Shown here in pieces: positions 54,648 through 61,822 of a stretch of 64,000 nucleotides of DNA. The stretch is from Parasedimentitalea maritima (GTDB taxonomy: Bacteria; Pseudomonadota; Alphaproteobacteria; Rhodobacterales; Rhodobacteraceae): positions 1 to 64,000 of the forward strand of contig NZ_VAUA01000009.1 in assembly GCF_005771405.1 (NCBI RefSeq), given 5' to 3'. Both the position numbers and the translations under genes were made by a program. The notes below the pieces were generated by a model, which had not been told where the DNA came from, searched no databases, and worked only from the letters and a program-made list of their open reading frames with translations. Each line of letters begins with the position of its first letter. Within the stretch, counting starts at the first letter, position 1.

Positions 54648-55535
54648 ATGCGACAACTTCCAGGCTTCTCAGGTCTCACTGCTTTCTACGCTGCAGCACG
54701 TCATGGAACTCTGACCGCAGCCGCACAGGAATTGAATGTATCACAACCCGCCGTATCGCGACGCATCGCCGCGCTAGAGGCGGATCTCGGGTGCCTGCTG
54801 TTTGACCGATCACATAAACCTGCCCAGATAACTCAACAAGGCAGGGACCTGCTGCAGGCGCTGCATAGTGGATTTGGTCAGATTGAAAGCACCGTTGCGC
54901 AAATTCGGCAGGCGGCTCTGTCGCGTGTTGTCACAGTCACCGCGCCCTCTGGGTTTGTGGCTTTCTGGCTGATCCCTCGGTTGGGGCAGCTGGAAGAAAG
55001 CTTCCCGGACCTGACCATTCGCATCATAAGCCAAGAGTATGGTGAGGCCGCGCGCCCTGGCGACGTTGTGATCCGGTTTGGCCTGCCCGATCTGGAAGCC
55101 TCTGAGGAAAGACGCCTGCTCAGCACTGAGGTTTTTCCGGTCGCCAGCCCCCTGTACCTGGATCGTCGCGGCATGACGCCCGAACAACATGACCTGTCCA
55201 GCGTGACCCTGTTGACGATGGAAGCCGCGCGCAGTCAGTGGCATGACTGGCCCAGCTGGTTTCAGACCGCCGGAATGGCGATGCCGCGGGGGGTGCGTTC
55301 TTTGGATTTCAGCTCTTACGCAATGCTGGTGAATGCGGGCTTAGCTGGCCAAGGGGTGTTTCTGGCCTGGGGTGGGGTACTGGACACCTTTCTGCAAACC
55401 GGAGCACTGGTGCGCCTACACGGTCCCAGCGCAACTTCCCTACGCGGTTATTTCGCGACAGCGCGGGATGGGCTGGCTGCCGGGCAGGATGTGCAGAAAA
55501 TTCTGGATTGGATCACAAAAGAGGCCTGTAAATAG
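54648..55535 (+). CDS. LysR-family regulator (GcvA/AmpR-like) beside the cupin gene
   Basis: A 295-residue LysR protein of the GcvA-like group, judged by the opening PGFSGLTAFYAAARHGTLTAAAQELNVSQPAVSRRIAALEADLGCLLFDR. The effector-binding domain holds VTVTAPSGFVAFWLIPRLGQLEESFPDLTIRI and a late VNAGLAGQGVFLAWGGVL. It is divergent from the DddW-like cupin gene, the arrangement seen at the dddW locus of R. pomeroyi, where the LysR protein activates dddW in response to DMSP. The same role is likely here if the cupin is DddW. It ends about 120 bp before lysK. Confidence 0.87.
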   Translation: MRQLPGFSGLTAFYAAARHGTLTAAAQELNVSQPAVSRRIAALEADLGCLLFDRSHKPAQITQQGRDLLQALHSGFGQIESTVAQIRQAALSRVVTVTAPSGFVAFWLIPRLGQLEESFPDLTIRIISQEYGEAARPGDVVIRFGLPDLEASEERRLLSTEVFPVASPLYLDRRGMTPEQHDLSSVTLLTMEAARSQWHDWPSWFQTAGMAMPRGVRSLDFSSYAMLVNAGLAGQGVFLAWGGVLDTFLQTGALVRLHGPSATSLRGYFATARDGLAAGQDVQKILDWITKEACK

Positions 55536-55656
55536 CGCCAATGTGGTGCTGTTCATTGACTCATGCTGCACTAGCACAATAGACCGGGCCAGTCGGCTGC
55601 ATGGGGCAGCTGGATACGCGATGCGGCCCAATTGAGGCCATCCGATGGAGAACACT

Positions 55657-57303
55657 ATGTCTGATCTGCGCGAAACTGCTCTGAAGAGCAAAGCCTGGCC
55701 GTTTGAAGAAGCCCGTAAGGTGCTCAAACGTTATGCCAAAGGCGCGCCGGAAAAGGGATTTGTCCTATTCGAAACCGGCTATGGCCCATCCGGTCTGCCG
55801 CACATTGGGACCTTTGGCGAAGTCGCCAGGACCACAATGATCAAACGCGCGTTTGAAGAGATTTCCGACATCCCAACCAAACTGGTGTGTTTTTCGGATG
55901 ATCTGGATGGCATGCGCAAGGTGCCCGGCAATGTGCCCAATCCCGAGGCACTGGCCGACCATCTGCAAAGACCGCTGACCGCGGTTCCGGATCCATTTGG
56001 CACCCATGAAAGCTTTGGCCACCACAACAACGCCATGCTGCGCCGCTTTCTGGATACCTTTGGCTTTGAATATGAATTCATTTCAGCCGCTGAGTTTTAT
56101 GGCTCCGGCCAGTTTGACGCGGTGCTGAAGCGCGCTGTCGACAAATACGACGAGGTCATGGCGGTGATGCTAAAATCGCTGCGCGAAGAGCGCCGCCAGA
56201 CCTATTCCATCTTCCTGCCAATCCACCCGGAAAGTGGTCGCGTTCTTTATGTCCCAATGAAGAAAGTCTGCGCCGAGACCTACACCATCACGTTTGACGA
56301 CGACGGCAAGGAATGGACCCTACCCGTCACCGGTGGCAACGTGAAACTGCAGTGGAAGCCGGACTTTGGTGCTCGCTGGGCGGCGCTGGGTGTCGACTTT
56401 GAAATGTACGGCAAGGACCACAGCACCAACACGCCGATCTATGACAGCATTTGCCGCATTCTGGGCCACCGCGCACCGGACCATTTCACCTATGAACTGT
56501 TCCTGGATGCCAACGGGCAGAAGATCTCAAAAACATCCGGCAATGGCATCTCGATTGACGAATGGCTGACCTATGCCAGCTCAGAAAGCCTGTCGTACTT
56601 CATGTACCTCAAGCCTAAGACGGCCAAGCGGATGCACTTTGATGTGATCCCCAAGGCAGTGGATGAATATCACCAGCAACTGCGCGCCTATCACGGGCAG
56701 GACACCAAGGGGCAGTTGAACAACCCAGTCTGGCACATCCACGGCGGTGACGTACCGCAGTCGGATATGGTGGTGCCATTTGCCATGCTGCTAAATATCG
56801 CCAGCGTCTCTAACGCGGAAGATAAAGAAACCCTGTGGGGCTTCATCAACAAATATGCCCCTGATGCAACGCCGGAAAGCAACCCGACATTGGATCAAGC
56901 CGCAGGCTTTGCGGTGGCCTATTTCAATGACTTCGTGAAACCGGCCAAGACCTTCCGCCTGCCAACAGATCAGGAACGCACTGCGCTGTCCGATCTGGCC
57001 GAAGCGTTAAAATCGCCCGAAGCAGCATTGGCGGCAATTGCCAAGAAGAATGAGATCGACGGCAAGGATGATGCGTTGCCCGAGGTTGATTTTGGCAGCG
57101 ATGATTTCCTGCAGTCAGTGGTCTTTGCCATCGGCAAAATCCACGGGTTCGACCCACTGCGCGCCTGGTTCTCGGCAATCTACGAGGTGCTTCTGGGTGC
57201 GACCCAAGGCCCACGCTTTGGTGGTTTCATCGCCCTGTACGGTGTCGACGAGACCATCGCCCTGATCGACAGCGCGTTGAACGGTGATCTGGTCAGCGAC
57301 TAA
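55657..57303 (+). CDS. lysK: Class I lysyl-tRNA synthetase
   Basis: LysRS of the class I type (548 residues), which charges tRNA-Lys through a Rossmann-fold catalytic domain, unrelated to the common class II enzyme. The HIGH-like motif is H49-I-G-T52 in [13 protein letters not shown], and the KMSKS motif is K289-I-S-K-T-S294. The C-terminal ~200 residues form the helical anticodon-binding part. Class I LysRS is found in most archaea, in spirochaetes and in many alphaproteobacteria, which agrees with the proposed organism. I start it at 55657, where GGAG lies 6 nt upstream; the ATG at 55645 gives four extra residues. A strong terminator follows. Confidence 0.95.
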   Translation: MSDLRETALKSKAWPFEEARKVLKRYAKGAPEKGFVLFETGYGPSGLPHIGTFGEVARTTMIKRAFEEISDIPTKLVCFSDDLDGMRKVPGNVPNPEALADHLQRPLTAVPDPFGTHESFGHHNNAMLRRFLDTFGFEYEFISAAEFYGSGQFDAVLKRAVDKYDEVMAVMLKSLREERRQTYSIFLPIHPESGRVLYVPMKKVCAETYTITFDDDGKEWTLPVTGGNVKLQWKPDFGARWAALGVDFEMYGKDHSTNTPIYDSICRILGHRAPDHFTYELFLDANGQKISKTSGNGISIDEWLTYASSESLSYFMYLKPKTAKRMHFDVIPKAVDEYHQQLRAYHGQDTKGQLNNPVWHIHGGDVPQSDMVVPFAMLLNIASVSNAEDKETLWGFINKYAPDATPESNPTLDQAAGFAVAYFNDFVKPAKTFRLPTDQERTALSDLAEALKSPEAALAAIAKKNEIDGKDDALPEVDFGSDDFLQSVVFAIGKIHGFDPLRAWFSAIYEVLLGATQGPRFGGFIALYGVDETIALIDSALNGDLVSD

Positions 57304-57327
57304 GGCTTAGCATCGGTTTGAAGATAG

Positions 57328-57355
57328 AAAAGGCGTCCCTGCGGCGCCTTTTTTG
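57328..57355 (+). terminator. Rho-independent terminator after lysK
   Basis: AAAAGGCG, a 9-nt loop, CGCCTTTTTT. A compact stem with a strong T-run, 25 bp after the lysK stop, and just before the end of the convergent transporter gene. Confidence 0.85.
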
Positions 57356-57359
57356 TTGC

Positions 57360-58247
57360 TTAGCTGGGCGATTTGGCTGCTGTGGGCTTATCACGGAAAC
57401 TGACCAGATAGGCCGCGATCAGCACCAGACATGTGGCCGGTACAAAGGCAAGACCCGGCCAGATCTGAAACACCACCAGATCCGCACCCACGGCAAAAAT
57501 CAGCGACAGGTATTCCACCCCGGCCAGCTTGGCGGTTTCGGCGAGTTTCAACCCAAGCGTCATGCAGATATGGGCAAGACCGCCGGCCAAACCTGCGCCA
57601 ATAAGATAGCCATAGGTGACAAGATCGGGACTGGCCCAGCCTAACGGGAGTGAACACAGCCCACCAATCGCGCAAACCAAGGCAAAGTAAAAGGCGATGG
57701 CGCCGGGGTGTTCGGTTTTGGTCAGGTCACGGATCTGCACCTTGGCAAAGGCGGTGATCACTGCAGTGACCAATCCCAGCATAACACCAAGCAAATAGCC
57801 GTCGCCTTGGCTGCCCTCTATCGCGGGAACGGTAATCACCAGCACGCCGACAAAGCCCAAGACAACGGCCAGGATGCGGGTTCGGTTGATCTCTTCTCCC
57901 AGCATGATGCGCCCAAGGATCAGCATCACAATGGGGGTCAGATAGCCGATCACCGTGCTGTCAGCGACCGGCAGGTATCTTAGCGAGGCAAAAGACGTCG
58001 CCATGGCCGCCAACCCCAACAAGCAGCGTAGGATATGGGACCCGGGGCGCTTGGTCAGCAATCCGGTTGGGAGATCTCCGGTCAAGTGCAAATAAATCAC
58101 CAGCGGCAGCAGAGCGACAGCGCTGCGCCAAAAAATGATCTGCCCCAAGGGGACGGTTTCTGTAGTCAGCTTTACAAAAACCACCATAACGGTGAAGAAA
58201 AAGCTCGCTGCTACACGTAGGGCAAGGCCAAATTGATCCTGTGACAT
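57360..58247 (-). CDS. EamA/DMT-superfamily transporter (RarD-like)
   Basis: A 295-residue membrane protein with about ten helices in two EamA repeats. The first repeat runs to ~130 (FFFTVMVVFVKLTTETVPLGQIIFWRSAVALLPLVIYL, LPVADSTVIGYLTPIVMLILGRIMLGEEI) and the second from ~150 (GVMLGLVTAVITAFAKVQIRDL, GLAGGLAHICMTLGLKLAETAKLAGVEYLSLIFAVGADLVVF). The opening Q-I-I-F-W-R-S motif is typical of S-adenosylmethionine or drug/metabolite exporters of this family in alphaproteobacteria, but substrate is not proved. The gene is alone and converges with lysK. It starts at an ATG after a TTTGG-rich, weak ribosome site. Confidence 0.86.
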   Translation of the reverse strand: MSQDQFGLALRVAASFFFTVMVVFVKLTTETVPLGQIIFWRSAVALLPLVIYLHLTGDLPTGLLTKRPGSHILRCLLGLAAMATSFASLRYLPVADSTVIGYLTPIVMLILGRIMLGEEINRTRILAVVLGFVGVLVITVPAIEGSQGDGYLLGVMLGLVTAVITAFAKVQIRDLTKTEHPGAIAFYFALVCAIGGLCSLPLGWASPDLVTYGYLIGAGLAGGLAHICMTLGLKLAETAKLAGVEYLSLIFAVGADLVVFQIWPGLAFVPATCLVLIAAYLVSFRDKPTAAKSPS

Positions 58248-58549
58248 TCCAAATCTTTAGGTGATTGAATTGGTTTGGCTGGTCCGGGTTCTCGTTACTA
58301 AGCGTGAGAAATATACAGCTCGAGATTAAAAGCGCGGCAGAAGCTAATGTCCAGACTACACGTTCATGTTTACCGCCCCGCTTGCAGAGCAAAACATTGC
58401 ACCCGATTGACGGGCCGGTGACATAAAACCATTGACTCGATTTGCTCGACACCTGTTTGATCGGGGTAAGGTTTGGAACGTTTACATTTGGCTATATCGT
58501 AAAACGGTGCGCCCCCGTTGGCGATGGTTTCAAGAGAGCGAGTTATATA
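58248..58549. other. Intergenic region, no gene seen
   Basis: About 300 bp between divergent genes. The frame open from 58442 into the methyltransferase gene is not family-like before 58550. No repeats or RNA genes seen. Confidence 0.5.
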
Positions 58550-59380
58550 ATGGAAATTGATAGTCCCAGTGCATCTTTTATTGGCACGATCCCGGCAAAT
58601 TATGACCGCTATCTTGGCCCGTTGATATTTGAGTTCTCGGCTGCTGACATGGCAAAACGGGTGGCAAGCGGGCTAAATGGTGCCGCTCGAATTCTGGAGG
58701 TGGCATGTGGGACAGGCATTTCGACACGTCATCTGTCTGAAAAGACCCCTGGTGGAACCGAAATCACCGCAACAGACCTGAACCAGGCCATGCTGGATTT
58801 TGCCGCTGAGAAAAATGGCGCGCTTGAGGGGGTAACATACCAACAGGCCGACGCTTTGGCCTTGCCCTTTGCGGACAATGAATTCGATGCCGTGGTTTGC
58901 CAGTTTGGGGTAATGTTCTTTCCGGACAAAGCCGCAGGTCTGGCAGAGATGTCGCGGGTTCTAAAACCCGGCGGTCAGTTGACCATCACAATCTGGGATC
59001 GCTTTGAGGTCAATCCGGCTGTCGGGATTGTCGATAGTGTCATTAAAAGTGCGTTTGACACCAACCCACCGCGCTTTCTTGAGGTGCCCTTTAATCTGCT
59101 CGATGTCAGCGCAGTGGAAAGCCTGTACCATGGCGCGGGGTTCCAGGACGTTGACGTCACCCATGTCAGTGAAGCGGTAAAAGTGCTCGACCATGAAAAC
59201 GTTGCACGCGGTTTCCTCACCGGAAATCCAACAGTGTTAGAGGTAAATGACCGCGGTTCTGTAGACATTGAAACCCTCATCAAGGCGGCTAGCAAAAAGC
59301 TGGAAGACACTTTTGGACCGGTGCCGGTCGCATTGCCGTTTCGGGAAATTACATTTCAATCCAGAAAATCAAAACCGTAG
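58550..59380 (+). CDS. SAM-dependent class I methyltransferase
   Basis: A 276-residue methyltransferase of the Methyltransf_11/UbiE-like group. The SAM motif I is ILEVACGTGISTRHL, followed by the acidic loop end ITATDLNQAM, the D-A-L motif GVTYQQADALALPFADNEFDAVVCQFGVMFFPD and the post-motif LAEMSRVLKPGGQLTITIW. The C-terminal part (YHGAGFQDVDVTHVSEAVKV and after) would form the substrate lid. The substrate is unknown; quinone and small-molecule methylation are both possible. I start it at 58550 (MEIDSPSASFIGTIPANYDRYLGP, a typical N-terminus of this group). The ribosome site is weak (GAGAGCGAG). Confidence 0.85.
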   Translation: MEIDSPSASFIGTIPANYDRYLGPLIFEFSAADMAKRVASGLNGAARILEVACGTGISTRHLSEKTPGGTEITATDLNQAMLDFAAEKNGALEGVTYQQADALALPFADNEFDAVVCQFGVMFFPDKAAGLAEMSRVLKPGGQLTITIWDRFEVNPAVGIVDSVIKSAFDTNPPRFLEVPFNLLDVSAVESLYHGAGFQDVDVTHVSEAVKVLDHENVARGFLTGNPTVLEVNDRGSVDIETLIKAASKKLEDTFGPVPVALPFREITFQSRKSKP

Positions 59381-59478
59381 ATGGAACGCAGATAGGAATT
59401 TTACGCACTCTGTCCTTGCGATGGTATTGGCGGTTTTTCTGCGGTTAGCGACACTGTGTAGGTTACACCAATGGCCTT

Positions 59479-60387
59479 TCACAGGCCCCTTGTTAATCGG
59501 TCAAATTTTTGTCCAACCCGACCGGCGAACCCAGGCTTGCGGCGGGCTACAATTGTCACCGATCCTGACCGCGACCGGATAAATTTGCTTCCCTTGGGGT
59601 CATAAATTGCATCCGATCTTCGGTTCGATGACTTCGTAGCGAAGCACTTCGAGAAGATCAATTCACCACCAGCAGTTTGAATTGCCTTCGTCAAACTTTC
59701 CTGTGTGAAAAAAATCGTATGGGGATCATGTCGGTAATTCAAAACCAGGTGACTTATTCCGCCTTGAGGCACCTCGATCAACAAGCTCCCATTTGCCTTC
59801 AAGCAGCTAAATAGAACAGTCAGCGTTTCCACAAGTCGCTCGGCGACAAGGTGCTCCATCGAGTGTGAAGATATGATCGCATCAAACGAGCCGCGAGGTA
59901 GATCATCCAGATTTTCATATCGGGTGGCACCAATATGAGACAGGTATTTTTGGCTATCTAGATCAGGTTCGAACGCAGCAAGTGTTTTTGCCTGCGAGAT
60001 CGAAAGAAAATAGCCGGGTCCACTGCCGAAATCCAATATATGCTTAAGTGGGTTTCTTAGGCTTTCGAGCACTGAAAGTTGCCGATTGGCACGAGCAAAG
60101 TAACGCGAAAGGCGTGGACTTTTGCTCCGCATTTCAGGGGAGAAATATTGCTCTGGTTCAATTTGTCTATCTCCCCGATTGGACCGAGAATATTGAACGC
60201 TGTAAAAGTTATCTAGCAATACATCGGCATCTACGAAGTACCCCAGGCCACACGCGGTGCAATACTCAATCGTACTTGATGCAAATGGTTCAACTTCAGA
60301 TGGGTAGCTACTCGCGTATTCAACTGAATTATCACTACAAACGGGGCAGGTTTTTGTTTCGCTCAACGATTTGAAGGGAATATTCAT
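59479..60387 (-). CDS. Zinc-ribbon SAM-dependent methyltransferase
   Basis: A 302-residue protein with an N-terminal zinc-binding segment (C14-x-x-C17 and C43-x-x-C46, in KTCPVCSDNSVEY and IEYCTACGLGYF) and a class I methyltransferase domain (motif I HILDFGSGPGYFLSISQAK, then FEPDLDSQKYLSHIG and GSFDAIISSHSMEHL). This order is that of the sugar C-methyltransferase/NodS-like group (Methyltransf_13 plus Methyltransf_23), which act on nucleotide-sugar or polysaccharide substrates. The gene is more AT-rich than its neighbours. It stands alone, with no other glycan gene nearby. The tail GFAGRVGQKFDRLTRGL is basic. The substrate is uncertain. Confidence 0.8.
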   Translation of the reverse strand: MNIPFKSLSETKTCPVCSDNSVEYASSYPSEVEPFASSTIEYCTACGLGYFVDADVLLDNFYSVQYSRSNRGDRQIEPEQYFSPEMRSKSPRLSRYFARANRQLSVLESLRNPLKHILDFGSGPGYFLSISQAKTLAAFEPDLDSQKYLSHIGATRYENLDDLPRGSFDAIISSHSMEHLVAERLVETLTVLFSCLKANGSLLIEVPQGGISHLVLNYRHDPHTIFFTQESLTKAIQTAGGELIFSKCFATKSSNRRSDAIYDPKGSKFIRSRSGSVTIVARRKPGFAGRVGQKFDRLTRGL

Positions 60388-60679
60388 TTTTTGAACAGAT
60401 TAATCAAAACTCCAAAGTGTTTTTGCCAGTTGCGTTTCTTATGTGAAGTATGAACCTTAGGTATTTTGGTTCAGGAACAATATCCGAGTAACATAGATAT
60501 ACACTGTGTCTTGATGTTAAGCCGCGCTTTGTCTCAAAAAATATGCACGGCTCAGTTTTATGTATATCCTTTACTACGCTTAGCAGCACTATGACTTAAA
60601 AAAACCAATTGCAACCGGCCCGCCTTTGTTACAGCTTCCCACAATTGTGTTCGCTTCCGCTGATTTTCCAGTTCGGCAG
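60388..60679. other. Intergenic region, no gene seen
   Basis: About 290 bp, AT-rich, between two minus-strand genes. I see no gene or clear hairpin. Confidence 0.5.
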
Positions 60680-61249
60680 CTATGCCGCAACGATAATCCG
60701 GGCATCTAAGGCGTTCAGGTGATCGTCAACCAATCGCAATTCAGCAGAACCTAAGGACTGATGGCGCGGATAACGTGGCGCAGAACGGTCGTTCAGTATG
60801 GGAGCCGTCCAGCCATCCGTACTCGCAAAAAACTCTGCCACCCCGTCTTTACCAAATACCTGAGCATAGCCCTGCACCACGACATCCAAGTAACTCAACA
60901 GAATTGGGTGCTGATCTGTAACCGCTTGCTGACATGCCTGCGGCACCGCATAGACCGAAATTTCAGGGGATTGCTGCATCTCATGCTGGACTGCGTTCTG
61001 TGTCGGCAACCGATCATACGCGAATTCGCGTTGATCCAGCGCCTGCCAGTCCGCATTCGGAACCGCAGCGATCAACCCGTCGATTTCGCTCTCTGCACAG
61101 GGAACAGCGGTCAGAAAGGCGACCTCGCGCAGGGTGGTGTGTGCCCAACTGCGACGCCAGCCTCTCAACCGTGCGGGCTGTGGGTCGTGATAGTCGTGGG
61201 TCGCCAGGTTCACCAGGCTTCCATAGCCAAAGAAATAAGGGTTGGACAT
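60680..61249 (-). CDS. Gamma-glutamylcyclotransferase-like protein
   Basis: A 189-residue protein of the gamma-glutamylcyclotransferase (GGCT) fold. The substrate-binding loop is FFGYGSLVNLATHDY, the usual YGSL(N) motif at the N-terminus, followed by LRGWRRSWAH and VPCAESEIDGLIAAV. The catalytic glutamate should lie in the segment LDQREFAYDRLP. Relatives cleave gamma-glutamyl dipeptides or glutathione to 5-oxoproline. The gene is divergent from the Rrf2 regulator at 61356 with about 105 bp between. It may be controlled by it, but nothing proves this. Confidence 0.82.
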   Translation of the reverse strand: MSNPYFFGYGSLVNLATHDYHDPQPARLRGWRRSWAHTTLREVAFLTAVPCAESEIDGLIAAVPNADWQALDQREFAYDRLPTQNAVQHEMQQSPEISVYAVPQACQQAVTDQHPILLSYLDVVVQGYAQVFGKDGVAEFFASTDGWTAPILNDRSAPRYPRHQSLGSAELRLVDDHLNALDARIIVAA

Positions 61250-61323
61250 CAGGGTTGGACCTCACATAGCGTCAATCTGTCTTATTGATGTATGTCAAAC
61301 CGCTTTTTGAACGGCTGTGCAAT

Positions 61324-61336
61324 ATTGAATTACAAT
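61324..61336. promoter_or_regulatory. Possible operator upstream of Rrf2 gene
   Basis: ATTG-AATTA-CAAT is a small perfect inverted repeat in an AT-rich stretch (GCAATATTGAATTACAATTAG) 20 bp before the Rrf2 start, consistent with autoregulation. The arms are short. Confidence 0.35.
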
Positions 61337-61355
61337 TAGTGATTGGAAGAGTGAA

Positions 61356-61802
61356 ATGCGTATAACCAAAAGAACCAACATTGCAGTACGATTGTTGATG
61401 TATTGTGCAACCAACACTGACCGGTTGGTGACCAAATCTGAAATTGCAGAATGCTGCAATATCTCTGAAAACCATCTGGCGCAGGTGATCAATCAGCTTA
61501 GCCAACTGGGCATTCTGCACACCCAACGGGGACGCAACGGCGGCATGAGCCTGCAGAAACCCGCCACCGACATCCGCATAGGCGAGGTTTTTCGCCAGGT
61601 CGAGGGCGACCTGCCAATGGTCGAGTGTTTTGCTGATAACGACAATACCTGTCCGCTTACCAATGCCTGTCGTTTGAAACTGGCCCTTACCGACGCTGCG
61701 CACGCTTTCTATGCGTCGCTGGATGATATCACCCTTGAATCTCTGGTCTGTGACAACTTCGACCTGATGAAAATCCTGCAACCCGTCAGCTGCGGTCGTT
61801 AA
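61356..61802 (+). CDS. Rrf2-family regulator, NsrR-like
   Basis: A 148-residue Rrf2 protein. The winged helix is MRITKRTNIAVRLLMYCATN with the recognition region SEIAECCNISENHLAQVINQLSQLGILHTQRGRNGGMSL. The three cysteines that hold an iron-sulphur cluster in NsrR are present: C91, C99 and C105, in VECFADNDNTCPLTNACRL, with spacing close to the NsrR C-x8-C-x5-C form. NsrR proteins sense nitric oxide and repress NO-detoxifying genes. A second cysteine pair (C33, C34) in the recognition helix is unusual. It sits apart from any known NO reductase gene. A nitric-oxide theme also appears at 8964-12343. Confidence 0.82.
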   Translation: MRITKRTNIAVRLLMYCATNTDRLVTKSEIAECCNISENHLAQVINQLSQLGILHTQRGRNGGMSLQKPATDIRIGEVFRQVEGDLPMVECFADNDNTCPLTNACRLKLALTDAAHAFYASLDDITLESLVCDNFDLMKILQPVSCGR

Positions 61803-61822
61803 ACCGCAGCTGCTCTCTGGCT

